NCBI RefSeq assembly: GCF_000419585.1
Contig: NZ_ATTH01000001.1
Coordinates: forward strand, 81,911 to 145,910
Direction: 5' to 3'
DNA length: 64,000 bases
Source of the DNA: Salisaeta longa DSM 21114
GTDB lineage: Bacteria; Bacteroidota; Rhodothermia; Rhodothermales; Salinibacteraceae
Below, piece after piece: positions 54,781-63,352 of the stretch. The notes under the pieces were generated by a model that did no database searches, was not told the origin of the DNA, and saw only the letters and a list, made by a program, of their open reading frames with translations. The stretch's first letter is position 1. Every line of letters begins with the position of its first letter. The position numbers and the translations under genes were made by a program.

Positions 54781-55623
54781 ATGATGCCTGATACGTTTCC
54801 CCCACCATCCACAACCGACCAGCCGCCCCACGCGGGCGACGGCGCCGCGCCCGACGACGAGGCCGTGATGTCGTTCTTGGACCACCTCGAAGAGCTTCGC
54901 TGGTCGCTGCTGTGGGGCGGACTCGGCATTATGGTGGCCGTAGTCGTGGCGGCGTTCTTCAGCAACTGGATCGTAAACACCCTGCTGATTGGCCCCACGC
55001 GCCCCAGCTTTTTCATGTACGATGTGCTGGGCATCAACGCCCGCGAGCTGGACCTCCTCAACCGCACCATCACGGGCCAGTTCTTTGCCGACCTGGGCAC
55101 CATCGTAATCGTTGGGATCATCATCGGGTCGCCGGTGCTCGTCTATTTCCTGTGGCGCTTCATCGAGCCGGCGCTCTACCCCGAGGAGCGCTCGGGCATG
55201 CGCTTTGCCTCGGCCTTCGCCACCTTTTTCTTCCTGCTGGGCACGGCGTTCGGCTACCTCATCCTCACGCCGCTGGCGCTTCAATTCTTTGCGGGTTACC
55301 AGCTGTCAGATCAAATCATCAACCAGTTCGACATCATCACGTACTTCACGATGGTGACGTACTGGACGGTGGGAACCGGCTTGCTCTTTGAGTTGCCCGT
55401 GGTGGTCTACTTCCTGGCCAAGGTGGGCATCATCACGCCGGAAATGATGCGCACGTATCGCCGGCACGCGCTGGTGGTCATTTTGGTGTTGGCTGCCTTC
55501 CTCACGCCGCCCGATCCGGTATCGCAGGTTATCGTAGGGATGCCGCTGCTCTTCCTGTATGAGGTGTCCATTTACGTGGCACGCTACGTGCAGCGTAAGC
55601 AGGAAAAGGCACTGTCTACCTAA
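54781..55623 (+). CDS. tatC: TatC, twin-arginine translocase subunit
   Basis: About 280 residues. A Pro-rich N-terminal arm of 25 residues precedes MSFLDHLEELRWSLLWGGLG, the TatC motif with the conserved Glu for signal-peptide binding. Six membrane helices follow; FFLLGTAFGYLILTPLALQF and YFTMVTYWTVGTGLLFELPV are typical. The Tat system exports folded proteins such as the MBL hydrolase at 25 kb. No tatA gene is next to it. Two adjacent ATG codons (54781, 54784) are equally good starts. Confidence 0.94.
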   Translation: MMPDTFPPPSTTDQPPHAGDGAAPDDEAVMSFLDHLEELRWSLLWGGLGIMVAVVVAAFFSNWIVNTLLIGPTRPSFFMYDVLGINARELDLLNRTITGQFFADLGTIVIVGIIIGSPVLVYFLWRFIEPALYPEERSGMRFASAFATFFFLLGTAFGYLILTPLALQFFAGYQLSDQIINQFDIITYFTMVTYWTVGTGLLFELPVVVYFLAKVGIITPEMMRTYRRHALVVILVLAAFLTPPDPVSQVIVGMPLLFLYEVSIYVARYVQRKQEKALST

Positions 55624-55638
55624 GCGAGCCGCGGCGTC

Positions 55639-56514
55639 ATGATCGACGAGGAGCTGTTTCGGAAGGTTCGCCAGCTGGAGATCCGCACGCGCGGCGCGGT
55701 GCAAAATGTGTTTAGCGGCGCGTACACCTCCGCTTTTAAGGGGCAAGGCATCGAATTTGCGGAAGTGCGGCCCTACCAAGTGGGCGACGACGTGCGTCGC
55801 ATCGACTGGAACGTGTCGGCTCGCATGGGCGAGACGTACGTCAAAATCTATGAGGAGGAGCGCGAACAGACGGTGCTGCTGGCGGTGGACGTGTCGAGCA
55901 GCGGGCGATTTGGGTCGGGCGCAAAGGCCAAGCGCGACGTGGCGGCCGAGGTGAGCGCCGTGATGGCCTTCAGCGCCGTAATGAACAACGACAAGGTGGG
56001 GCTGCTTCTGTTCTCGGATCAGCTGGAGGGGTTTGTGCCGCCGCGGAAGGGGCGCCGCCACACGTTGCGGCTGATCCGCGAGCTGTTCACCGCGACGCCC
56101 GCGCAGGAGCGCACCGACATTGCCGCCGCCCTCACGCGCACGCAGCGCCTGTTGCGCCGCCGGGCCATCGTCATTGTGGTGAGCGACTTTCTAGACGACG
56201 GCTACCAGCGCGCCCTGCGCCTGCTCGCCCGGCGTCATGACGTGGTGGCGGTGCATCTGTACGACCCGCGCGAGCACGAGCTGCCGGCGGTGGGGCTGCT
56301 GGACATCGAAGATGCAGAGACCGGGGCGACCGTGACGGTTGACACGAACAGCGCGTCGGTGCGGGCGGCGTACCAAGCGCACGCCGAGGCGCGCCATGAG
56401 CGCGTTGCCCGCTCGGCACAAGCTGCGGGCGCCGGGTACGTTGCGCTCAACATCCACAACGATCCCATTCCGCCCCTCGCTACGTTCTTTCGGACCCGCT
56501 CGCAGGCCGCATGA
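55639..56514 (+). CDS. DUF58 domain protein
   Basis: A 291-residue soluble protein. RGAVQNVFSGAYTSAFKGQG and VRPYQVGDDVRRIDWNVSAR are the DUF58 core signature; LLAVDVSSSGRFGSG is the start of a von Willebrand A-like fold with D-x-S-x-S (metal site). DUF58 proteins pair with MoxR AAA+ chaperones and Bat proteins. Here the next gene is BatD-like and overlaps the stop in ATGA, but no moxR or batA/batB is seen. It follows tatC by 15 bp. Confidence 0.88.
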   Translation: MIDEELFRKVRQLEIRTRGAVQNVFSGAYTSAFKGQGIEFAEVRPYQVGDDVRRIDWNVSARMGETYVKIYEEEREQTVLLAVDVSSSGRFGSGAKAKRDVAAEVSAVMAFSAVMNNDKVGLLLFSDQLEGFVPPRKGRRHTLRLIRELFTATPAQERTDIAAALTRTQRLLRRRAIVIVVSDFLDDGYQRALRLLARRHDVVAVHLYDPREHELPAVGLLDIEDAETGATVTVDTNSASVRAAYQAHAEARHERVARSAQAAGAGYVALNIHNDPIPPLATFFRTRSQAA

Positions 56515-57530
56515 TGAGAGACGTCGTTCGGTGGGGGCTGGCCGTGCTTCTGGGGGCGGGCGCTGCGCTGATGCAGCCGATGGACGTGCACGCCCAATCG
56601 GCGCGCCCGTCGACGGTGCAGGCCTATCCGCTTGCCGATAGCGTGCGTGTGGGCGAGCGCTTCGAGCTGGTGGTGCGCGCACAGGTTGGGTTTGGCGCCA
56701 CCGTCCATTTTCCCGATACTGCCGATGCGTCGTTTGGGGAGCCGGTGGTGCTGGCGCGCAGCGCAGGCGGCCGGGCCTATGGCGGAAGGCAACAGCCGGG
56801 GGTGCGCATCGACAGCGCGCGCTATACCCTGGCCACCTTTGCCCTCGACGCGGCCCGCGTGCCGCGGTTGCCCGTGCGCATCATTGCAAACGGCGACACC
56901 ACCACCCGGTACACCGAGGCCGTTACCGTGCCGGTGCGGCGCACCGTGGGCCCCAACGAACGGAACCTGCGAGGCATGACGGGGCCGGCGGCCTTTCCGA
57001 GGCCGCTGTGGCCTTGGGCCTTGCTTGCGCTGGGCGTAGTAGCCGTTGCCGGCGGATTGTGGTACCACTGGCAGCGCACGTCCACACCACCGACACGCAG
57101 GGCTGTGGCGGCGCCGTCGCGTTCACGCACGCCCTACGAACGCGCCCTGCAGCGCCTGCATCAGTTGGAAGCAGCCTATCCCGCCGACATAGCCGCCGAC
57201 ACGGTGGACGGCTTCTACGACGAACTGGCCGCTCTCATTCGCACCTATGTTGCACAGCGCCTGGCCGTGCGCACCCGAGAACGCACCACGCGAGAGGTCG
57301 TAGACGCGCTGCAGGCCCACCCCGAGGTGCCGCGCCGGGCCGCCCTACGGCTGCGGGCGGTCCTCGAACTATCGGACCTCGTCAAGTTTGCGGGCGCTCA
57401 GCCGTCCGCGCACGATCATGAGACCGCGCTACAAGAAACGCGGGCCGCGCTGAGTGGCGTAGAAAGCCGCACCCAGTCGGTGGATGCCTCGACGTCTGTT
57501 TCCCCCAAACCCTCATCCGCCCATGACTAA
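56511..57530 (+). CDS. BatD-like membrane protein
   Basis: A 339-residue protein. Signal peptide (MMRDVVRWGLAVLLGAGAAL, cleavage near VHAQ), a periplasmic beta-rich part (about 30-160) with VRVGERFELVVRAQVG, one transmembrane helix (about 165-185, LWPWALLALGVVAVAGGLWY), and a cytoplasmic helical part with FYDELAALIRTYVAQRLAVR. This fits the short BatD/DUF4381-like partners of DUF58 proteins. Start overlaps DUF58 (ATGA) and its end overlaps the sirtuin start by eight bases, so the three genes are probably co-translated. Confidence 0.75.
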   Translation: MMRDVVRWGLAVLLGAGAALMQPMDVHAQSARPSTVQAYPLADSVRVGERFELVVRAQVGFGATVHFPDTADASFGEPVVLARSAGGRAYGGRQQPGVRIDSARYTLATFALDAARVPRLPVRIIANGDTTTRYTEAVTVPVRRTVGPNERNLRGMTGPAAFPRPLWPWALLALGVVAVAGGLWYHWQRTSTPPTRRAVAAPSRSRTPYERALQRLHQLEAAYPADIAADTVDGFYDELAALIRTYVAQRLAVRTRERTTREVVDALQAHPEVPRRAALRLRAVLELSDLVKFAGAQPSAHDHETALQETRAALSGVESRTQSVDASTSVSPKPSSAHD

Positions 57531-58254
57531 CGCCCTTGTAGACGTCCTGCGCTCGGCCGATGCCGTAGCGGTGCTTACCGGTGCCGGCATTAGTGCCGCG
57601 AGCGGCATTTCCACCTTTCGCGACCCGGACGGGCTGTGGGAGCAGTTTAGCGCTCAGGAGCTGGCGAACGTAGATGCGTTTCTCCAAAACCCCGAGCGCG
57701 TGCAGCAGTGGTATCGCCACCGGCAGCAGGTGGTGCACGAGGCCGGACCCAACGCGGGCCATCGCGCGCTGGCGGCGCTTGAATCGATCGTACCTACGTG
57801 TACGCTCATCACGCAGAACGTCGACAACCTGCATCAGGAGGCCGGAAGCACCCACGTGCTGGAGCTACATGGCAACTTGCAGCGCAACTACTGCATCGAT
57901 TGTGGGCATGAGGTGGCTCCTGCGGTGCTCGACGACGCCCTAGCCGCCGAGGCACCAGCGCAGTGCCCCCAGTGCGGCGGCCTGATTCGGCCCGATGTGG
58001 TGTGGTTTGGTGAGCGGCTGCCCATGGAGACGTTCGAAGCCGCGCAGGCGGCGGCACAGTCGGCCGATGTCTTTCTGAGCGTGGGCACGAGCGCCGAGGT
58101 GGCTCCGGCCAGTCACTTGCCGCTACAGGCCCAGAAGCACGGCGCGTTCCTGGCGGAGTTTAACACCGGCGAGACGGTGCTCACGCCGCATGTAGACGCC
58201 TTCGTGCAGGGCCCAGCCGATGAGACGTTGCCCGCGCTGATTGACGCGCTGTAG
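57523..58254 (+). CDS. cobB: NAD-dependent protein deacylase (sirtuin)
   Basis: A protein of 243 residues from ATG 57523. LTGAGISAASGISTFRD is the NAD-binding motif, ITQNVDNLHQEAGS the ribose site, and ELHGNLQRNYC holds the catalytic His. CIDCG and CPQCGG are the zinc Cys pairs; DVVWFGERLPM and SVGTSAEVAPASHLP close the fold. CobB removes acetyl or succinyl groups from lysines and controls acetyl-CoA synthetase. Placement after DUF58/BatD with overlap is unusual. Confidence 0.93.
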   Translation: MTNALVDVLRSADAVAVLTGAGISAASGISTFRDPDGLWEQFSAQELANVDAFLQNPERVQQWYRHRQQVVHEAGPNAGHRALAALESIVPTCTLITQNVDNLHQEAGSTHVLELHGNLQRNYCIDCGHEVAPAVLDDALAAEAPAQCPQCGGLIRPDVVWFGERLPMETFEAAQAAAQSADVFLSVGTSAEVAPASHLPLQAQKHGAFLAEFNTGETVLTPHVDAFVQGPADETLPALIDAL

Positions 58255-58525
58255 CCTGCGGGGCAAGGCGGGCAGCGCTCGGACGGAGCATCCAGCGCGT
58301 TGGCATGGAAGCAGTTGTTGCGCCGCTGCGGCATCGTGCCTTGCAGCATCCGTGCTGCTGAAGCTGGTGGCGTACGTCGTCGGTGGTCATGCAATCCGTA
58401 TGCTGTCCGTGTGAAGAATCACACGGAACCGCCCGAAAGCGCCCGGAAGTGAAAGATTGTTCTATCCTCGTTCTTCCCCTGTATTCGTAAGTCCAAACCC
58501 TTCAATGACTTACAGGGAAGGAGTG
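58255..58525. other. Intergenic region with a perfect hairpin
   Basis: About 270 bp without a gene. TCCGTGTGA (58406-58414), loop AGAA, TCACACGGA (58419-58427) is a perfect 9 bp hairpin. No T-tract follows in either direction, so it may be an operator-like dyad or an RNA element rather than a terminator. Nothing else stands out. Confidence 0.5.
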
Positions 58526-58599
58526 TGGGCCTGGCAGGACTTGAACCTGCGACCGATCGATTATGAGTCGACTGCTCTAACCAACTGAGCTACAGGCCC
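58526..58599 (-). tRNA. tRNA with anticodon CAU (Met or lysidine-type Ile)
   Basis: Read on the minus strand: acceptor GGGCCTG/CAGGCCC, D-arm GCTCAGTTGGTTAGAGC, anticodon stem GTCGA/TCGAT around loop CTCATAA, T-arm GCAGGTTCAAGTCCTGC. Anticodon CAT. GACTCATAATCG and the T-arm resemble isoleucine tRNA2 of E. coli (CAU converted by TilS to lysidine) more than its elongator Met tRNA. It is not initiator-like: the first pair is G-C. CCA is not encoded. Confidence 0.9.
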
Positions 58600-58683
58600 A
58601 TCGTGGCGCTTGGAGATGTGCAACCGGGAACAGATCGTGGCCGTGCACGAACATCGGCGCGTGGGGTTCCGGCGCGTGCCGCG

Positions 58684-59853
58684 CTATGCCGAGGCCGGTA
58701 CCCGCGGGGTTGCGGCGGGGGCGGACGATTTCGCAGATGCCGCGGCAGCAGATGGAATGTAGGGGACGTAGCGCTTGAGGCGGTGCAGGCGCGCCTCAAA
58801 CGTGTGCCAGCAGCCCGCGCTCAGGCCCACGGTAACGATAAACCAGCAGGCCGCTTGCGCAGCGAGCGGCCAGGCGGCGAAGGCGTCGGCCCAGCCCATC
58901 CACGCCAGCCCGCGATCCACGAGGCCCATAGCTAACAGGTGAAAGACGTACAGTCCGTAGCTGATGCGCCCCAGGTACACGAGCGGGCCCCAGCTGAGGA
59001 GACGGCCGGTGCGCCCCCGAAAGCCTTGGGCCCCAGCGGCCACGATGGCAGCCAATGCGGGCGCCAGCAGCGTGTCGGTAAGCGTCCATGACGACGTAGG
59101 CAGCACGTCGTATGCCAGCCCCACGTGCAGGCCCACCAGCCCGCCCAAGCCAATCCCGGTGCCCCACCGCAGCGCGCGCAAGAGAACGGCACGGGACTGC
59201 CGCCCCTGGTCCATGAGAATGGCGAGCAGCGCCCCAATCCCCAAGGTGTCAAGCAGCCCCACCGGCAACACAATGGCGGCAATGGGCGACCCGCCGCTCC
59301 ACACCCACCATCCGCGAAAGAGCGGTGCAAGGGCCATAGCGCCCAGCGTGAGGGGAACGAGCAAGCGCCGTGGGGCAAAGAGTACGATGAGGGGCCACAC
59401 AAGATAAAACTGCTCCTCGACGCTCAGCGACCAAAAGTGGGCCACGTATGCGGGCCACATCCCCTCGGCACTGAACAGCACATTCGAGAGGTAGGTGAGA
59501 TGCCACGGCCAGTAGCTCGTGATTTGGGGAAGGCCGGCCAGGGCGCCCAGGGCGAGCGCGGCGTAGTACAGCGGCACAATGCGCAGCACGCGTCGCACGT
59601 AAAAGGTCCGCAATACGTACCGCCGCCCGATGCCTTGGGCCTCGGCTTTTGCCCGTACCCGCAGCAGCACCATGGTAATGAGGAAGCCGCTCAGGACAAA
59701 AAACGGCAGCACGCCCACGCGGCCCAGATATACCAGGGCCCCATCAAAAAGGCGCTGCGGAATGTGAAACCAGTGCGCAGCCATAACGAGCAACGCGCCA
59801 ACAGCGCGCAGCCCATCGAGCTGCACCATGTATGAGGAGGGTCGTTGGGCCAT
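58684..59853 (-). CDS. Acyltransferase family 3 (OafA-like) membrane protein
   Basis: A 389-residue integral membrane O-acyltransferase. YMVQLDGLRAVGALLVMAAH is the N-terminal helix with the catalytic His; VGVLPFFVLSGFLITMVLLR and FYVRRVLRIVPLYYAALALG are the conserved second and third segments with the RxxR motif. About ten helices follow in all. These enzymes O-acetylate surface polysaccharides or peptidoglycan. It faces away from the M1 peptidase gene. Confidence 0.9.
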   Translation of the reverse strand: MAQRPSSYMVQLDGLRAVGALLVMAAHWFHIPQRLFDGALVYLGRVGVLPFFVLSGFLITMVLLRVRAKAEAQGIGRRYVLRTFYVRRVLRIVPLYYAALALGALAGLPQITSYWPWHLTYLSNVLFSAEGMWPAYVAHFWSLSVEEQFYLVWPLIVLFAPRRLLVPLTLGAMALAPLFRGWWVWSGGSPIAAIVLPVGLLDTLGIGALLAILMDQGRQSRAVLLRALRWGTGIGLGGLVGLHVGLAYDVLPTSSWTLTDTLLAPALAAIVAAGAQGFRGRTGRLLSWGPLVYLGRISYGLYVFHLLAMGLVDRGLAWMGWADAFAAWPLAAQAACWFIVTVGLSAGCWHTFEARLHRLKRYVPYIPSAAAASAKSSAPAATPRVPASA

Positions 59854-60118
59854 CGGTGGACAGTGCTCCGCACAGTGGATCAGCGAACAATGTACCCCTA
59901 CTGCTGGGCGATGAACTGCCTAGTGGCGGACCGTTGGACCGATACATCACGCTTTTCTGGCGCTAACTTTTGGTGTGTGCGCAGCGGCACGTTCTGTACC
60001 GTTCTATTGTAATCACTGACGGCGTCTATGCACCCGCCAATGCACCATCAATCGGATCTTGCGCCCTGCGCATGCCGTACAGCCCGGCGCGTTCTTCTCC
60101 AAACCTGACACCGTCCGT
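59854..60118. other. Divergent promoter region
   Basis: 265 bp between the divergently read acyltransferase and M1 peptidase genes. No gene is seen. The part nearest the acyltransferase gene and around 59940-60010 is AT-richer than its surroundings, as for promoters; no firm -33/-7 pair was assigned. Confidence 0.5.
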
Positions 60119-62059
60119 ATGTACCGATCTTTATTGCTTGCGCTGATCTTAGGCATGTGGGCCGTTCCCGCAGGGGCCCAGCCGGCGGGCGAGCGCCCCG
60201 TTCCGGACCCGATCATCCATCCGCCGGCATTTGAAGCGGCCATCGAGGCCGGCACGCGCACGCGTTCCGGTGCGCCGGGTGCGAACTACTGGACGAACAC
60301 CGCGCGCTACAATCTCGACGTGACGCTGCATCCGGCCGAGGCCCGCTTAACAGCAACCGGCACGTTGCGCTACTACAACAACTCGCCGGATACCCTCCGC
60401 CGCGTGGCGCTGCATCTGCGGCAGAACATCTACAAGGAAGGAGCCGTCCGCAACCGCCCGGCGCAAATTACCGGAGGCATGACCGTTGAACGCGTTGCTG
60501 CGGGCGGGGCACCGTTGGAGCAGATCACCAGCCAGCAGCAGTTTCGCCGGCTGGGGCAGGGCTACGTGATTGACGGCACGCGCATGATTGTCGTCCCCTC
60601 GGCGCCGCTGATGCCGGGCGATTCGCTCGCGCTCGATGTGGCCTGGCGCTTTCCCATCCCCGATGGGAGCAACTTCCGCATGGGGCAGGATGGCGAGGTC
60701 TTTTACCTGGGCTACTGGTACCCGCAGTTCGCGGTGTACGACGACGTGAATGGATGGACCGCCGAGCCGTACATGGGCGACGGTGAGTTCTACATGGGCT
60801 ACGGCCGCTACGACGTCTCGGTCACCGTCCCTGAAGACTTTCTGGTGGGGGCCACCGGCACGCTCGAAAACGCTGACGCCGTGCTGACGCCCGAAACGCA
60901 GGCGCGCTTAGAACGGGCCCGCGTGGCCGACAGCACCGTGACCATTGTAGCCGCCGATGAGCGCGGCCGCGCGACGGTAGACGCCGCAAACGACTCGCTG
61001 ACGTGGCACTTTACCGCACAGGACGTACGCGACTTTGCCTTCGGGGCATCCGATCGCTACGTGTGGGACGCGACGCACGCGACCATCCCAACGGATGAGG
61101 CAACGCGTACGTCCATGATCCATGCGCTGTACCGCCCGGATCGCCGGCTCTGGCAGGAGGCCGCCGACTACGCACGGTTCTCCATCGAGCACCTGTCCGA
61201 CATGGTATATCCCTACCCGTATCCGCACATGACAGCCGTAGAAGGCATTGTGGGGGGCGGTATGGAGTACCCCATGATTACAATCATTGGCGGAGCGTCG
61301 TCGCCACAGGGGCTGTTTGGGGTGACGTATCATGAAATCAGCCACATGTGGTTTCCGATGATTGTGGGAACCAACGAAAAGCGGTATGCCTGGATTGACG
61401 AAGGCACGGCCACCTTCAACGAAGCCGAGGGCAGGGCCGATTATTGGGAGGACGCGCAGCCGTGGGACCCGTCGGAGCAGTACTACTATCGTTTTGCGGG
61501 GGCGGGCATCGAGGTGCCGTCGATGCGGCATGCCGACCGCTACCCGGTGGACGGTCCGGCGCGCATTTTGGCCTCGTACGGCAAGCCGGCGCTGATGCTG
61601 CATGCCCTGCGCGGCGTGCTGGGTCCGGAGGTGTTCTTCGAGGCGTATCAAACGTTTGCGGACCGGTGGGCCTATAAGCACCCGACGCCCTATGACCTTT
61701 TCAATACGTTTGAGGATGTCGCGGGCCGCGAATTGGACTGGTTCTGGCGCAGCGCCTTTTACGAGACGTGGACGCTGGATCAGGCGGTGGCGTCGGTGGA
61801 GCCGACGGATACCGGAGCCGTCATTGCCCTTGCCGACGATGGCCTCTTTCCGATGCCTGTGCTTCTCGAAATCACCTACGCCGACGGGTCGTCCGAGACG
61901 CGGCGGGTGCCGGTGACCACGTGGCTGAAGGGCGCGCGCACCGCTGAGGTGGCCGTCACCACTGGCAAGACCGTGCAGGCCGTTACCATCGACCCGAACG
62001 GCTATCTGCCGGATGTGGATCGCGGCAACAACACGTGGCAAGCGGGCGATGCCGAATGA
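60119..62059 (+). CDS. M1 family metallopeptidase, secreted
   Basis: A protein of 646 residues from ATG 60119, which opens a signal peptide (MYRSLLLALILGMWAVPAGA). GGGMEYPMI near 378 is the GAMEN-type substrate motif; YHEISHMWFPM near 404 has the HExxH zinc site, with the third ligand Glu after 18 residues (WIDEGTATF). A beta-domain precedes it (YNLDVTLHPAEARLTATGTL) and a helical domain follows; the full four-domain tail of aminopeptidase N is not present. It would trim peptides in the periplasm or outside. Divergent from the acyltransferase gene. Confidence 0.9.
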   Translation: MYRSLLLALILGMWAVPAGAQPAGERPVPDPIIHPPAFEAAIEAGTRTRSGAPGANYWTNTARYNLDVTLHPAEARLTATGTLRYYNNSPDTLRRVALHLRQNIYKEGAVRNRPAQITGGMTVERVAAGGAPLEQITSQQQFRRLGQGYVIDGTRMIVVPSAPLMPGDSLALDVAWRFPIPDGSNFRMGQDGEVFYLGYWYPQFAVYDDVNGWTAEPYMGDGEFYMGYGRYDVSVTVPEDFLVGATGTLENADAVLTPETQARLERARVADSTVTIVAADERGRATVDAANDSLTWHFTAQDVRDFAFGASDRYVWDATHATIPTDEATRTSMIHALYRPDRRLWQEAADYARFSIEHLSDMVYPYPYPHMTAVEGIVGGGMEYPMITIIGGASSPQGLFGVTYHEISHMWFPMIVGTNEKRYAWIDEGTATFNEAEGRADYWEDAQPWDPSEQYYYRFAGAGIEVPSMRHADRYPVDGPARILASYGKPALMLHALRGVLGPEVFFEAYQTFADRWAYKHPTPYDLFNTFEDVAGRELDWFWRSAFYETWTLDQAVASVEPTDTGAVIALADDGLFPMPVLLEITYADGSSETRRVPVTTWLKGARTAEVAVTTGKTVQAVTIDPNGYLPDVDRGNNTWQAGDAE

Positions 62060-62164
62060 GGGCGGCGCTGTTGAAGAGTGCGTCAAGCCCTTGACGGAAC
62101 CCCGCGTGGTACGTACCATAGAACCCGTTGCCTGACGGCCATCGGTCGTTTGGGCAGCGGACAT

Positions 62165-62236
62165 TCCTCGGTAGCTCAACGGTAGAGCATCTGGCTGTTA
62201 ACCAGAGGGTTGCTGGTTCAAATCCAGCCCGGGGAG
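62165..62236 (+). tRNA. tRNA-Asn (anticodon GUU)
   Basis: Acceptor TCCTCGG/CCGGGGA, D-arm GCTC-AACGGTA-GAGC, anticodon stem TCTGG/CCAGA around loop CTGTTAA (anticodon GTT), T-arm GCTGG-TTCAAAT-CCAGC, discriminator G. 72 nt. CCA is not encoded. Confidence 0.95.
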
Positions 62237-62250
62237 CACAACATACAGCG

Positions 62251-62287
62251 GCCAAGTGCTTGTGAAAACGGGCACTTGGCTTTTTGC
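62251..62287 (+). terminator. Terminator of tRNA-Asn
   Basis: GCCAAGTGC (62251-62259) pairs perfectly with GCACTTGGC (62272-62280), followed by five T. A clear intrinsic terminator 14 bp after the tRNA. Confidence 0.88.
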
Positions 62288-62557
62288 TGTTTGGCCCCTG
62301 CTATCTTTTCTGCCGTACACCTCCCGCGTTAAGCGCCTGTTTGGTAGTGGACTCCGTGTCTGGTGGAGGACTCTTGCGTGACGCAAAGAAGAGCGATGCA
62401 GTACAAACAAACTGAATCGCCACACGAGGAGTTCAGTTCATCAATATGCCGTACCACGTTATCCCTTCAGGGGAAGGCCCTTAGCAGTTGTCAAACTTCG
62501 AGGCGTGCAAATAGTATGGCCAAGCAGCTTCTTACACGCGTGCATTCATGAAAAGCG
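62288..62557. other. Intergenic region before the MNT/HEPN pair
   Basis: About 270 bp. A plus-strand open frame of 62 codons (62363-62551) has no family resemblance and an odd composition, so it is left out. AT content is higher than in neighbouring genes, which together with the following pair hints at an acquired segment. Confidence 0.5.
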
Positions 62558-62926
62558 ATGGATGAAACCGTCCGGACGCCGTTAGGAGAGAACTTCCCCT
62601 CACCGACGGCCACTCACGTTCGCGAGGTCGTTCGTCGATTGGTGGAAGCCTTCGATCCGCTGCGCATCGTTGTTTTTGGGTCGTACGCCCGTGGCGAGGC
62701 CCGTCCAGGGAGTGACCTAGACATACTTGTTGTGCTGCCGTCGGTTGATAACACGCGCGAAGCCGCTATTGCGATGCGTCACGAACTGGCCGACCTCGCT
62801 GTGCCCAACGACGTGGTGGTTACGACACCAGATGAGATTAAGCGGCGCGGCTGGATCATTGGAACTGTACTGCGTGAAGCCTTAAAGGACGGCAGCACGG
62901 TGTACGAACGAGCAGAGGCCGAATGA
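62558..62926 (+). CDS. MNT-type nucleotidyltransferase (antitoxin-like)
   Basis: A 122-residue minimal nucleotidyltransferase. RIVVFGSYARGEARPGSDLD is the G-S-x10-D-x-D active site (near 38-57), and DVVVTTPDEI holds a later Asp. MNT proteins of this kind pair with HEPN proteins; in studied pairs they add AMP groups to the HEPN RNase toxin and silence it. The stop overlaps the next start in ATGA. The start is TTG/ATG-like at 62558 with ATG; an upstream extension has no homology. Confidence 0.88.
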   Translation: MDETVRTPLGENFPSPTATHVREVVRRLVEAFDPLRIVVFGSYARGEARPGSDLDILVVLPSVDNTREAAIAMRHELADLAVPNDVVVTTPDEIKRRGWIIGTVLREALKDGSTVYERAEAE

Positions 62927-63240
62927 ACGACGCGTTACTGCAGGAAGTCCGACGCTGGCAACGGTTTGCGTGGGAGGATCTGCGGGAAGCCGAGCGACAA
63001 GTCCAACGTGCAGGCACGGTGCCGCGTCATCCAGCGTGGCTTGCTCAACAAGCCGCGGAAAAGGCTCTCAAGGCCGCGCTCATTTTCTTGCAAATCGAGT
63101 TTCCGTTCACACACAACTTAGAATCCCTGCATGCCCTCATTCCTGCACGTTGGCGCATGAAAACGGTCGATCCTCCATGGTCTCTTCTCTGGAATCCACG
63201 TCGTAATGTGCTACAAATCAAGAGAATTGGTATACGATAG
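62923..63240 (+). CDS. HEPN domain protein, C-terminus altered or truncated
   Basis: 105 residues. RRWQRFAWEDLREAERQVQR, then PAWLAQQAAEKALKAALIFL and FPFTHNLESLHALIP, are the first three helices of the HEPN fold. After about residue 75 the expected last helices are replaced by RMKTVDPPWSLLWNPRRNVL, and the protein ends 20-30 residues short of the usual length. A frameshift or truncation is possible, though no single clear repair frame was found. It partners the MNT gene with an ATGA overlap. Confidence 0.75.
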   Translation: MNDALLQEVRRWQRFAWEDLREAERQVQRAGTVPRHPAWLAQQAAEKALKAALIFLQIEFPFTHNLESLHALIPARWRMKTVDPPWSLLWNPRRNVLQIKRIGIR

Positions 63241-63268
63241 GCTGGTGGAGAAGCCCTGCAGGGCGTAA

Positions 63269-63309
63269 CAAAAAAAGCGGCTGCCTCGCGCAATGCGAAG
63301 CAGCCGCTT
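63269..63309 (-). terminator. Terminator of groEL
   Basis: AAGCGGCTGC (63275-63284) pairs with GCAGCCGCTT (63300-63309). On the minus strand a run of T follows the stem (complement of the A-run at 63269-63276), so this ends the groEL transcript. The other direction has no T-tract. Confidence 0.85.
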
Positions 63310-63352
63310 GGTCGTGCATCCGAGGCAAAGGGCCTCAGGGATGGCCGGGGGC

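Noticed and set aside
62363..62551. Plus-strand frame of 62 codons
   Set aside because: Low-complexity Ser/Thr sequence, no family likeness, no evident start context.
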